A stretch of 64,000 nt of DNA from an uncultured Bacteroidia bacterium (lineage in GTDB: Bacteria > Bacteroidota > Bacteroidia > Bacteroidales > ML635J-15). The position numbers and the translations under genes are program-made. Positions 53,701 to 61,248 of the stretch are shown piece by piece. The notes beneath the pieces were generated by a model. The model was given only the letters and a program-made list of their open reading frames with translations. It had not been told where the DNA came from and ran no database searches. The stretch covers positions 213,664-277,663 of the forward strand of contig CACYQN010000001.1 in assembly GCA_902776565.1 (NCBI GenBank). The letters are read 5' to 3'. The stretch's first letter is position 1. The number at the start of each line of letters is the position of its first letter.

Positions 53701-53875
53701 CCTTCATGCGGAACCCGTATGCGCCATCGGCATTAGGTTTCAAAGGTTCATCAATACTGATACGCATGAGCGTTGTGCCACTTTCGGAGTGAACTTTTTC
53801 TGTCTTGTAATTAACCTGGGCAAACGATGCCAACGATATGGCAATTACTATTATTAGTGCAAATAATCGTTTCAT
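50750..53875 (-). CDS. T9SS-exported PGRP-type N-acetylmuramoyl-L-alanine amidase
   Basis: 1,041 residues; signal peptide MKRLFALIIVIAISLASFAQ. After a beta-rich N-terminal part, the amidase_2/PGRP domain spans about 185-370: THTIIHHGASPDT (zinc His211), EDIGYNYLFDKNGNMYQGR, GKSIGLNFIGN, ISGHRDVNQT (zinc His342) and TTCPGETLY (zinc Cys357). The His-His-Cys set is that of T7 lysozyme and catalytic PGRPs, so it should cut the MurNAc-L-Ala bond of peptidoglycan. Two repeated lectin-like jelly-roll modules follow (NWTNANGTWAMNSGSIMQ and EWTNVAGSWSISDGNLIQ mark their starts). It closes with a sorting domain (LYPSPNNGSFTISI ... IAAGIYFARIGENK). Export by T9SS suggests an attack on other bacteria's walls or surface-anchored remodelling. 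A minus-strand -7 box lies at 53897-53904. Confidence 0.9.
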   Translation of the reverse strand: MKRLFALIIVIAISLASFAQVNYKTEKVHSESGTTLMRISIDEPLKPNADGAYGFRMKAPIPFTSFAIGFDATDRNAPEGHFIVYYRTSQGEKWTNWHDDHGYFRPEDIEPNIFYTDLLFGFDFNPHDSIDFLIFPPVNVQLTKIELVFQDITSENEKVANQTTHVNATRDGNCLEFPEYVPRSSWCGNYTECHNPTYSPNYITPTHTIIHHGASPDTYTDGAAVVRSYWNYHVNNNNWEDIGYNYLFDKNGNMYQGRYNPNLPTSDVKGAHAGNCNGKSIGLNFIGNSDAPATAPTEVQLEKCWDMLAWWYDYKQLDPTSQADITNQAGQFTFSRYRISGHRDVNQTSSGQLGTTCPGETLYAMLPNFRVQVARKMNDCGWDIVLPEGDTVPPTTEITADDWNNSNFNVAFSDRSNTSKAFFQILDKEDGKWTTNTSRGTLYEPFDEQSIPENWTNANGTWAMNSGSIMQSDEELTGTNLHCALHQERGYTYLYHAKMKITGEGSNRRAGFYFFTDNSERQNGYMMFIRPDHNTAQLYKYVNGSYSENGGTYTSLSYTINAGQWYDIKITFDTNTGKITCYVDDIVAVTLTDSNPFTSGECFSLRSAGCNTEYKDIYVSRLRSNNANLTATIGENGDIRTESENGSYAGRIRTILLGNNGMWSDYFEKDVKVDWTAPITEVSTDHPWDGTDFEATFDDNENNFMTERFYLAKYIDGNEWIANNSNGFANSDFDNEIGDEWTNVAGSWSISDGNLIQAETATSNLYATVNQTLADKYMYEFNFKMSPDATNQRIGLHYMSTNGETENHGNGYFIYFRLSTSSSRVEFYRVENDTYSQDKCIDLPLNTNWHNVKLIYDRTNGKSSIYYDDRYYGSYTDANFFTEGNIVALRNGGATASIDNFRIYRSRGNSASISVGENGDIQAPANIEENQDFAIISSIAIDSAQNIGWYNYSVANDTTTVSISDEEFCGITLYPSPNNGSFTISITPDHVGEQIAITDLNGRTILVRKIESENTEISLGKIAAGIYFARIGENKLKFVVE

Positions 53876-53896
53876 ATTAATGAAGTGTCTAACTCA

Positions 53897-53904
53897 CAAA
53901 GATA
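53897..53904 (-). promoter_or_regulatory. -7 promoter box TATCTTTG before the amidase
   Basis: Minus-strand TAnnTTTG 21 bp before the ATG; a TTG at 53924-53922 sits 17 nt upstream, slightly close for the -33 element. Confidence 0.45.
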
Positions 53905-53990
53905 AGTAATTTTGTTTGGAACAATGAGTTTTTTTTGAAAATTGTTAATAACTAATTCCCGATTTATTCGTCAACTAGCGGATTTTTATT

Positions 53991-53998
53991 TATATTTG
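53991..53998 (+). promoter_or_regulatory. -7 promoter box TATATTTG before rmuC
   Basis: Exact TAnnTTTG 44 bp before the rmuC ATG; the -33 region is not convincing. Confidence 0.45.
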
Positions 53999-54042
53999 CG
54001 ACCAGTTAAGATGATTTATAAACCAGTTAAAAATGTAAAATT

Positions 54043-55467
54043 ATGACAGACATTTTATTGATTATTATCGTTGCCGTTTGTGGCATTGTTTTGGGTGCAG
54101 TAATAGTTGCTCTTGTTTTTAAGGCAAAGAATAGCGCTGTTCAAGCAAATCTTGAAACAGCAAAAAGCCAGTTGGAGGAGGAGAAAAAACGTTCGCAAGC
54201 CGATTTGCAGAAAGCTGAGGAGAATTTCAGCAAGCGTTTGGCGGAGGTTAAATTGGACGAGCAGAAACATTGCGAAACTACCGTTGCTGCCAAGGACAAG
54301 GCCAACGAAGAGGCTATGCAGGCGCTCAAGTCTCACTACGAGCAGTCGATGACGGAACAGCAGAAGAGGTTCGATAAGACCATTAATGACATTCTTGTCC
54401 AGAACAAGGCTGCAACCGAGGATTTGCTGAAGGCGCGTCAGGAGGAGTTTGCAAAAAGCAGTACAACCAGCATCGGTCAACTGGTCAATCCGCTCAAGGA
54501 AAGCATTGCGAAGATGGAAGAAACAATGCAGAAAACTTCTAAGGAAGCTGTTTCTATCAATAGTGCGATGAAGGTAAATCTTGACCAGATGATTGCACAA
54601 AGCAAGGCGACTCAGGCAACGGCGGAGGAACTGACAAATGCCTTTAGACATAAGTCAAAGGTACAGGGCGATTGGGGAGAAACTGTACTTTCGGAACTTT
54701 TGCAGTCGCAAGGTTTGGTGCCAGGACTGAATTATGAAGTGCAATATACAATCCGCGACGATAGGGGCAATGTTGTAAAGAGTGACGATGACAAGAAGAT
54801 GCGTCCCGATGTTATCCTGCACCTCGACCAGAATCGCGAGTTGATTATTGATGCAAAGGTGTCGCTCACTAACTATCTGGACTATTTGAATGCTGATTCG
54901 GAAGAGGAAGGACGCAAGCATTTGGAAAAGCACATTGCAAGCTTGGAGAAACACGTGGATGAATTGTCAAAGAAGGATTATTCTTCGTATATTAGTGCAT
55001 CAAAGACAAAAATAGACTATGTGATTATGTTTGTGCCACATTCGGGAGCCTTGTGGACTGCTCTTAATGCTAAGCCGGAATTGTGGCGTGAGGCTATGGA
55101 GAAAAATGTCTATATTGCTGATGAACAGTCGCTTTATGCTGCATTGCGTATAATTCACATGACATGGACGCAGATTAAGCAGGCGCAGAATCACGAAGAG
55201 GTGTTCAAGCTGGCAAAAGAAGTTATAGACCGCGTAGGTCAGTTTGTCGGCAAATATAGTGAATTGGGAAAGACTCTTGAAAAGGCTCAGAAGGTTTTTG
55301 ATGAAGGCCAGAAGAAGTTGGAAGACAAAGGTCAGAGCATTGTGCTTTCTGCCAACAAACTGATAAAAATCGGAGCCAAGCAAAGCCAGAATCATCCTGT
55401 GCCGATGCTCGATGATATTGAAGATGTTAAGGCTATTGAGGCACCTGAAGTGGAGGAAGTGAATTAA
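54043..55467 (+). CDS. rmuC: DNA recombination protein RmuC
   Basis: 474 residues. One N-terminal membrane helix (LLIIIVAVCGIVLGAVIVALVF), a long coiled coil (about 30-200), then the conserved RmuC domain: VQGDWGETVLSELLQSQGLVPGLNYEVQ in pieces, RPDVILHLDQNRELIIDAKVSLTNYLDY in pieces, DYVIMFVPHSGALWTAL, and YAALRIIHMTWTQIKQ. The D...D-x-K arrangement resembles the PD-(D/E)XK nuclease fold. RmuC limits sequence inversions at short inverted repeats in E. coli, which is of interest in a genome region full of palindromes. Converges on mtgA with 1 bp between stops. Confidence 0.93.
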   Translation: MTDILLIIIVAVCGIVLGAVIVALVFKAKNSAVQANLETAKSQLEEEKKRSQADLQKAEENFSKRLAEVKLDEQKHCETTVAAKDKANEEAMQALKSHYEQSMTEQQKRFDKTINDILVQNKAATEDLLKARQEEFAKSSTTSIGQLVNPLKESIAKMEETMQKTSKEAVSINSAMKVNLDQMIAQSKATQATAEELTNAFRHKSKVQGDWGETVLSELLQSQGLVPGLNYEVQYTIRDDRGNVVKSDDDKKMRPDVILHLDQNRELIIDAKVSLTNYLDYLNADSEEEGRKHLEKHIASLEKHVDELSKKDYSSYISASKTKIDYVIMFVPHSGALWTALNAKPELWREAMEKNVYIADEQSLYAALRIIHMTWTQIKQAQNHEEVFKLAKEVIDRVGQFVGKYSELGKTLEKAQKVFDEGQKKLEDKGQSIVLSANKLIKIGAKQSQNHPVPMLDDIEDVKAIEAPEVEEVN

Positions 55468-55468
55468 A

Positions 55469-56275
55469 TTACTTCTTTTTCTCCTTCTGTTCAAAATATT
55501 TGTCCTTGTATTTCTCGTAGCGCTCTTCCCATTGCTCTATGCTTTCATCGTCGAACTTTATAGAACCGATGAGGTTCATGAGGTTTCGGATTTGTGCGGC
55601 GCGGGCAGAGGCTTTTTGGGGACTGCGCTTCGGGTCACGGGGATTGGGGTAGGCGGCTACAATCTGCGAGGCTTCGGCTTTTGTAAGATTTTTTGCACTT
55701 TTGTGGAAATATTCCTGCGCAGCGGCTTCGGCTCCATAGATGCCAGGTCCCATCTCTATGACGTTGAGATACACTTCCATAATGCGTTCTTTCGGCCAGA
55801 ATAGTTCAATTAGAAAAGTCTGATAGACTTCCAGTCCCTTGCGTATCCACGAACGACCTTGCCACAGAAATACATTCTTTGCCGTCTGCTGCGATATTCC
55901 ACTTCCGCCACGGTTGCTTTTGCCCGACTTGTGTTCCTCGATGGCAATGTCGATGGCTACGCGGTCGAAGCCATTGTGCCCCAAGAACATATTGTCTTCG
56001 CTGGCTACCGATGCATCAACGAGGTAGGGCGAAATTTCGTCAAGCGATTTCCATTCTTTTTTCAGCGGCTCGCCTTCGAATACCGAGCGCGAAATCATCG
56101 TGAGTGTAATGGGCGGATTTACCCAGCGGTATAGTATGGTTGTGAGCAGGTTGAACCCGAATAAGCAAAGCAAGCTTATAAAGATAACCTTCATAATCTT
56201 GCGGAATATTGATTTTCCACCTTTCTTTTTCTTTGGTGCTTTTTGTTGGGCTTTGCTTGCCTTATTTTTTGCCAT
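55469..56275 (-). CDS. mtgA: Monofunctional peptidoglycan transglycosylase MtgA
   Basis: 268 residues. A Lys-rich cytoplasmic start (MAKNKASKAQQKAPKKKKGG) and one membrane anchor (VIFISLLCLFGFNLLTTIL) precede a GT51 domain: VDASVASEDNMFLGHNG with catalytic Glu93, GGSGISQQTAKNVFLWQGRSW, KERIMEVYLNVIEMGPGIYGAEAAA in pieces, and IVAAYPNPRDPKRSP. Polymerises lipid II into glycan strands at the outer face of the inner membrane without a transpeptidase domain. ATG at 56275-56273. Confidence 0.94.
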   Translation of the reverse strand: MAKNKASKAQQKAPKKKKGGKSIFRKIMKVIFISLLCLFGFNLLTTILYRWVNPPITLTMISRSVFEGEPLKKEWKSLDEISPYLVDASVASEDNMFLGHNGFDRVAIDIAIEEHKSGKSNRGGSGISQQTAKNVFLWQGRSWIRKGLEVYQTFLIELFWPKERIMEVYLNVIEMGPGIYGAEAAAQEYFHKSAKNLTKAEASQIVAAYPNPRDPKRSPQKASARAAQIRNLMNLIGSIKFDDESIEQWEERYEKYKDKYFEQKEKKK

Positions 56276-56337
56276 TGGTTGTTATATTATTCTGGGTGCA
56301 AAGGTATGACAATATTGTTTCCGTTGTTCGGAAAATT

Positions 56338-56817
56338 TTACTCGTTATGCTGTACGCTGCAACTGTCCTTGCGAGTTATACAGATGTGTGCCAGCGCAAA
56401 TATTATTGCAAAACTTACTAACAGATAGTGTCTTAGAAGAATTCCGTCAGTTAAAAACAGACAGGATGGGATTATTGCCAAAGTCATGCTTTTCCAGTTT
56501 GTCTGTCGTTTGAAATATAGTGCATAAACTATAAAGTATGCAACTAGCAATGCTGTGTTGGCAATAAGGTATGCGACAAAATGCTGCGGCGATGCAAAAC
56601 CGAATTCGGCAATTCCAATGTTGAACGCCATCAGGAACATCGAGCCATAACGCCCTATTTGTTCCAGAATGTACATCGAACGGCAGCAGTTGCATCTTGT
56701 TTCTTTTACACGGAACTTTATGGCGTAGATGGTGTTGGGGATAAGCATCAGTATTACGGTGGTGAGTCCGAAGATGTTTATCCAGTTGCAACTGTCGATT
56801 ATGCAATATTTTTCCAT
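56338..56817 (-). CDS. Small integral membrane protein of unknown function
   Basis: 159 residues with four or five hydrophobic helices (IFGLTTVILMLIPNTIYAI, MFLMAFNIGIAEFGFAS, FVAYLIANTALLVAYFIVYAL, LAIIPSCLFLTDGILL, VSFAIIFALAHICI). A short loop RVKETRCNCCRSMYILEQIGRYG has three closely spaced cysteines. No named family recognised. The start ATG is 1 bp downstream of the YfcC-type transporter stop on the same strand, so it is very probably cotranscribed and translationally linked; a role alongside the transporter is inference. Confidence 0.7.
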   Translation of the reverse strand: MEKYCIIDSCNWINIFGLTTVILMLIPNTIYAIKFRVKETRCNCCRSMYILEQIGRYGSMFLMAFNIGIAEFGFASPQHFVAYLIANTALLVAYFIVYALYFKRQTNWKSMTLAIIPSCLFLTDGILLRHYLLVSFAIIFALAHICITRKDSCSVQHNE

Positions 56818-56818
56818 G

Positions 56819-58417
56819 CTAAAATCCGTTGAGAGTCATGTATAATGTCGGTAGGCAGAGCAGGAAACCAAGAGCGATTAGCACCAGCATAAATTTCCAG
56901 ATGAACTTGAACCATAGGTTGTACGGAATCTTTGCCATTCCCAATGCGCCAATCAGAACTCCCGATGTCGGGGTAATCATATTTGTGAAGCCGTCGCCGA
57001 ATTGGAAGGCGAGGACTGTTGTCTGTCGTGAGATTTCAACTAGGTCGGAGAACGGCGCCATAATAGGCATAGTAAGTGCAGCCTTTGCCGAACCCGACGG
57101 GATTATTATGTTGAGGAATGTCTGTATTCCGTACATTATCGACAGCGAGGCTTCTTTGCCTGTATCTTGCATTCCGTTCGAGAGACTGTTCATTATGGTG
57201 TCGATGATGTTGCCGTTGGTAAGAATGGCTATTATTCCGCCTGCCAGACCGACGACGAATGCTGCCGAGAAAATGTCCTTGGCTCCGTCGAGGAACATTT
57301 TTACAATGTCGTTTGCCGACCTGTCCATTGCTATTCCTGCGGCTATGCCCATAGCAAGGAAAAGTCCACCGATTTCCTCAACGTACCAGCCGTAGCCCAT
57401 TACACCGACAATCAAGTACAAAACGGTGAAAAACAGCAGGTTTATGATATAAAAATGTACCGACTTGCGCAACATGAAGAACGAGGTGATAATAAAAAGT
57501 CCCGAAACAATAGGAATTGCAGCAAACTCAAAGTTGGCCTTTCCTACGGTTAGACTCGAGATAGGATAGAAGACCGAGAACAATATCACGGCAATGGAAA
57601 CGATAGTGTAGCTTGCCCAAGCCGATTTGGGTGTGTAGTATTCTATGTCGTCGGCATGACTGCTGTTGTTTTTGCGCCAGTACTCGTCGATGGAGTAGGT
57701 GAGGCTCTTCTGTGGATTCTTCTTTATTCGTGATGCGTACCATAATATGAATGCAAAACCTACGGCATTAATTACCAACCAGCAAACGAATCTGTATTCC
57801 CATCCGCTAAACAATGGCAGGTCAGACATTCCCTGAGCAATTCCAATTGTGAACGGATTGAAGATTGCTCCAGCAAAGCCAAGATGCGCAGCCACATATA
57901 CGAGGCAAAGTCCTGTGATAGAATCGTATCCCATTGATATTGCTAGCGGTACGAATATTATTACGAAGGCTATGGTTTCCTCGCTCATCCCGAAAATGGC
58001 TCCGAAGGCACTGAACAATGTCATTATCAGCACCATTATGATGTTGTTTACGCCTATCTTTTGCAGGAATTTCCGTTTTTCGAGTCTTCTGCTGAAGCGC
58101 AGGAACGAGTTTATTCCGGCTGCTAGTGCTCGGCTTTCGTTCAGAATCCAGAAACTTCCGCCAACGAGCAGAATGAAGGCTATAATTCCAGCCTGCTTCT
58201 TGAATCCGTCGAAGATGGAGGTGAAAACCTGCCAGGTCTGCGGACTTGCATCCACCTCGTGGTAGGAGTTTTCTACTATAACCGTTGTTGAACTGCCGTC
58301 GGCTAGTGTTTTCGTTGTGCGCTCGAATTGTCCGGCAGGGACAATCCACGTAAGTATGGCGGCGATGATTATGATTGAGAATACAATTACGTATGTATGC
58401 GGTACTTTCTTGAACAT
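56819..58417 (-). CDS. YfcC-family carboxylate/amino-acid transporter
   Basis: 532 residues from ATG 58417-58415; an in-frame extension upstream crosses the -7 box and is rejected. Polytopic, about twelve helices, beginning FKKVPHTYVIVFSIIIIAAILTWIVPAG in pieces, then the ion-transporter family stretches SAFGAIFGMSEETIAFVIIFVPLA and GFAGAIFNPFTIGIAQG, and the second-half repeat IIIPSGSAKAALTMPIMAPFSD and GDGFTNMITPTSGVLIGALG. This is the YfcC/DcuC-like superfamily; substrates reported or assumed for relatives include C4-dicarboxylates, basic amino acids and acetate, so none can be assigned here. Divergent from folE across a 73-bp region with a perfect inverted repeat. Confidence 0.88.
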   Translation of the reverse strand: MFKKVPHTYVIVFSIIIIAAILTWIVPAGQFERTTKTLADGSSTTVIVENSYHEVDASPQTWQVFTSIFDGFKKQAGIIAFILLVGGSFWILNESRALAAGINSFLRFSRRLEKRKFLQKIGVNNIIMVLIMTLFSAFGAIFGMSEETIAFVIIFVPLAISMGYDSITGLCLVYVAAHLGFAGAIFNPFTIGIAQGMSDLPLFSGWEYRFVCWLVINAVGFAFILWYASRIKKNPQKSLTYSIDEYWRKNNSSHADDIEYYTPKSAWASYTIVSIAVILFSVFYPISSLTVGKANFEFAAIPIVSGLFIITSFFMLRKSVHFYIINLLFFTVLYLIVGVMGYGWYVEEIGGLFLAMGIAAGIAMDRSANDIVKMFLDGAKDIFSAAFVVGLAGGIIAILTNGNIIDTIMNSLSNGMQDTGKEASLSIMYGIQTFLNIIIPSGSAKAALTMPIMAPFSDLVEISRQTTVLAFQFGDGFTNMITPTSGVLIGALGMAKIPYNLWFKFIWKFMLVLIALGFLLCLPTLYMTLNGF

Positions 58418-58433
58418 GATGTAAATTTTGCTT

Positions 58434-58474
58434 GCAAACATACATAAAAATCCCAATATTTTGTGTATGTTTGC
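58434..58474. promoter_or_regulatory. Divergent promoters as a perfect 11-bp inverted repeat (yfcC / folE)
   Basis: GCAAACATACA (58434-58444) and TGTATGTTTGC (58464-58474) are exact complements 19 bp apart. Each arm contains a -7 box TATGTTTG, on the minus strand for the YfcC gene (58442-58435) and on the plus strand for folE (58466-58473). No -33 TTG lies at the right distance for either, so regulation by a dimeric activator or repressor binding the dyad is possible. Confidence 0.55.
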
Positions 58475-58490
58475 GTCAAATTTAGAACGA

Positions 58491-59120
58491 ATGAATTATA
58501 CGATATTAGACCCTGACGAGCAGGGATTTGCAAAAGTTGAGAAGTTCAGCAAGGAGAAGACAGAAAGGCTTGCGGGGCTTTATAGTGAGATTCTTGGCAT
58601 TCTTGGAGAGGACGTAAATCGCGAGGGATTGCTTAAGACTCCCGAACGTGTTGCCAAGGCAATGCAGTTTCTGACTCAAGGCTATGACATGGATGCCGAG
58701 GAAATAATCCGTTCGGCAATGTTCCGCGAGGATTACCGCCAGATGGTGATTGTGAAGGATATTGAGTTGTACAGCATGTGCGAGCATCACATGTTGCCGT
58801 TCTACGGCAAGGCTCACGTGGCTTACATACCGAACCATTACATAACTGGCTTGAGCAAGATTGCACGCGTCGTTGATGTTTTCTCTCGTCGTTTGCAGGT
58901 GCAGGAACGTCTTACTACGCAAATAAAGGACTGCATACAGAATACTCTCGACCCGCTTGGCGTGGCGGTTGTCATCGAGGCTCACCACATGTGCATGCAG
59001 ATGCGCGGGGTTCAGAAGCAGAACTCTATAACGACAACTTCCGATTTCACAGGCGTATTTCTCAAGCAGGCAAAGACACGTCAGGAATTTTTATCGTTAA
59101 TTGACAGAAACAGATTGTAA
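58491..59120 (+). CDS. folE: GTP cyclohydrolase I
   Basis: Converts GTP to 7,8-dihydroneopterin triphosphate, the first step of folate (and possibly queuosine precursor) synthesis. 209 residues from the ATG at 58491; an upstream ATG would start inside the promoter region. Zinc ligands Cys97 and His100 in [10 protein letters not shown] and Cys168 in [10 protein letters not shown] have the same spacing as E. coli Cys110, His113, Cys181. Other signatures: [22 protein letters not shown] in pieces, [23 protein letters not shown] in pieces. The stop shares a base with the fabD ATG. In many bacteria FolE also feeds preQ0 synthesis, which would connect to the queA gene in this window. Confidence 0.95.
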   Translation: MNYTILDPDEQGFAKVEKFSKEKTERLAGLYSEILGILGEDVNREGLLKTPERVAKAMQFLTQGYDMDAEEIIRSAMFREDYRQMVIVKDIELYSMCEHHMLPFYGKAHVAYIPNHYITGLSKIARVVDVFSRRLQVQERLTTQIKDCIQNTLDPLGVAVVIEAHHMCMQMRGVQKQNSITTTSDFTGVFLKQAKTRQEFLSLIDRNRL

Positions 59121-59974
59121 TGAAAGCATTGGTTTTTCCTGGGCAGGGTTCCCAGTTTTCTGGAATGGGCAAGGATTTGTACGATGGTAGCGATAATGCC
59201 AAGCGTATGTTTAAAAAAGGCGACGAGATTTTAGGTTTCGGCTTGTCCGATATAATGTTTAGTGGTACCGATGAGGATTTGAAGCAGACTAAGGTTACTC
59301 AGCCCGCCGTTTTTCTGCACTCGGTCGTTATGTTCTACGAGAAGTTCGCCAATGAAAGCTTCGGTATGGTTGCGGGACATTCGCTTGGCGAGTTTTCGGC
59401 TTTGGTGGCTGCAGGTGTATTGTCGTTCGAGGATGCGCTTTTGCTTGTATCGAAGCGTGCGATGGCTATGCAGAAGGCTTGTGAGATGCAGAAATCGACT
59501 ATGGCGGCTGTAATTCGTCTCGACCGTGAGGTTGTGGAACGCATTTGTGCCGAAACCGAGGGAATCGTTGTGCCTGCCAATTACAATAGTCCCGAGCAGA
59601 TTGTAATATCTGGAAGCGAAGATGCAATTGATGCTGCCTGTGAGAAGATGAAGGAAGCTGGGGCAAGGCGTGCCTTGAAACTTCAGGTTGGTGGTGCATT
59701 TCACTCTCCATTGATGGAACCTGCCCGCGAAGAGCTTGCCGAGGCTATAATGTCAACACATTTCAACGACGCAAAGGTGCCGATTTACCAGAATGTTGAC
59801 GCTTTGCCACACCGTGGGGCGAATGAAATTCGTAACAACCTTGTCAGTCAGCTTACTAGCGCAGTGCGTTGGTGCGATTCTGTGGTGAAAATGCACGAGG
59901 ATGGGGCGAATGAATTTATCGAAGTCGGTCCCGGACAGGTGCTGACTGGACTTGTGGCAAAAATTTTGAAATAG
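59120..59974 (+). CDS. fabD: Malonyl-CoA:ACP transacylase
   Basis: Loads malonyl groups onto acyl carrier protein for fatty-acid synthesis in the cytoplasm. 284 residues, slightly shorter than E. coli FabD (309). Catalytic Ser88 lies in VAGHSLGEFSALVAAG and His195 in GGAFHSPLME. The start FPGQGSQFSGMGKDLY and the end NEFIEVGPGQVLTGLVAKI are diagnostic. It overlaps folE by one base (TAATG), which couples folate and fatty-acid genes in one transcript; no other fab genes are adjacent. Confidence 0.95.
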   Translation: MKALVFPGQGSQFSGMGKDLYDGSDNAKRMFKKGDEILGFGLSDIMFSGTDEDLKQTKVTQPAVFLHSVVMFYEKFANESFGMVAGHSLGEFSALVAAGVLSFEDALLLVSKRAMAMQKACEMQKSTMAAVIRLDREVVERICAETEGIVVPANYNSPEQIVISGSEDAIDAACEKMKEAGARRALKLQVGGAFHSPLMEPAREELAEAIMSTHFNDAKVPIYQNVDALPHRGANEIRNNLVSQLTSAVRWCDSVVKMHEDGANEFIEVGPGQVLTGLVAKILK

Positions 59975-59997
59975 TAATTATTTAAAATATTACAGCA

Positions 59998-61158
59998 ATG
60001 GCTAAGATTCTTGTTATTGATGACGAGCGTAGCATACGCAATACATTGAGCGACATATTGAGCCTTGAAGGGCATAAGGTCGATGTGGCGGAAGATGGCG
60101 AACAGGGCTTCAAGAAGGCTTCCGAGTCGAAGTTTGATGCAGTTTTCTGCGACATCAAGATGCCGAAGATGGATGGGCTGGAGGTGCTAGCAAAGTTGCA
60201 CGACAGTTTTCCCGAACTTCCGATTGTGATGATTTCCGGTCACGGCGACATTGATACTGCTGTCGATTCGATAAAAAAAGGCGCATTCGACTACATTCAG
60301 AAGCCGCTTGACTTGAACAGGTTGCTTGTAACCTTGCGCAATGCGCTCGACCGTTCCACTTTGGTTGCCGAAACCAAAACCTTGAAGAAAAAGGTAAATA
60401 CAAAGTACAAGATGATTGGCGAAACGCCTGCAATGCTTAAGGTCAAGGAGATGATTGAGCGCGTGGCTCCGACTGATGCTCGTGTACTGATAACTGGTAG
60501 CAACGGTACGGGCAAGGAGGCTGTGGCTCATTGGATTCACGAGAAGAGCAATCGTGCATCGGCTCCGTTTGTCGAGGTCAACTGCGCTGCAATTCCATCG
60601 GAACTTATTGAAAGCGAGTTGTTTGGCCATGTTAAGGGTTCGTTTACCGGTGCCGTTAAGGACAAGGCTGGCAAGTTCGAGCAGGCCGACGGCGGTACGC
60701 TTTTCCTTGACGAGATTGGCGATATGAGCCTTGCTGCTCAGGCAAAGGTGCTTCGTGCCTTGCAGGAAAATAGGATTACCCGCATAGGTAGCGACAAGGA
60801 TGTGACTGTAAATGTGCGTGTTGTGGCTGCTACCAACAAGAATTTGCGCGAAGAAATCGAGAAGAACAATTTCCGCGAGGATTTGTACCACCGTCTGAGC
60901 GTGATTTTGATTCATGTGCCTACCCTCAACGAGCGCATCGACGATATTCCATTGCTGGTTGACGATTTTATCAAGACTTGTTGCGAGGAGCAGAATTTCC
61001 CCGTGAAGAAAATTACCGACGGTGCTATTGCCGAACTGAAGAAGATTAACTGGCGTGGAAATATCCGTGAACTTCGCAATGTGATTGAAAGGCTTGTGAT
61101 TCTGTGCGGAAACGAAATTACAGCCGACGATGTAAAGAATTATGCAAATGTGTTTTAA
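59998..61158 (+). CDS. NtrC-type response regulator lacking the Fis DNA-binding domain
   Basis: Sigma-54-type transcription activator, 386 residues. Receiver domain about 1-120 with phospho-acceptor Asp52 in [11 protein letters not shown] and switch Lys in YIQKPLD. The AAA+ domain (about 138-370) has Walker A GSNGTGKE (167-174), the sigma-54 contact loop GSFTGA (214-219), Walker [13 protein letters not shown], and ends with [21 protein letters not shown] and [10 protein letters not shown]. Full-length relatives have about 70 more residues with a helix-turn-helix; here the protein stops after the AAA+ lid. It would therefore have to act from solution or through a partner. No histidine kinase gene is adjacent. 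It lies 23 bp after fabD and may be part of that transcript. Confidence 0.93.
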   Translation: MAKILVIDDERSIRNTLSDILSLEGHKVDVAEDGEQGFKKASESKFDAVFCDIKMPKMDGLEVLAKLHDSFPELPIVMISGHGDIDTAVDSIKKGAFDYIQKPLDLNRLLVTLRNALDRSTLVAETKTLKKKVNTKYKMIGETPAMLKVKEMIERVAPTDARVLITGSNGTGKEAVAHWIHEKSNRASAPFVEVNCAAIPSELIESELFGHVKGSFTGAVKDKAGKFEQADGGTLFLDEIGDMSLAAQAKVLRALQENRITRIGSDKDVTVNVRVVAATNKNLREEIEKNNFREDLYHRLSVILIHVPTLNERIDDIPLLVDDFIKTCCEEQNFPVKKITDGAIAELKKINWRGNIRELRNVIERLVILCGNEITADDVKNYANVF

Positions 61159-61248
61159 AGGCTAACAGTCGAGCAGTCTAACAGTCTTGCAGTCAGTTGG
61201 CTTTTAGCCTGTCAGCCTTTTAGCCTGTGAACCATAAATATTAGAACT
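61159..61248 (+). repeat. Short irregular direct repeats between the regulator and rpe
   Basis: The 90-bp gap holds CTAACAGTC twice, CAGTC four times in all, and TTTTAGCCTGT twice. AGGCTAACAG at the start is partly complementary to the later TTTTAGCCT copies, so it could fold into a hairpin (possible terminator without T-run). No promoter box recognised for rpe. Confidence 0.5.
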
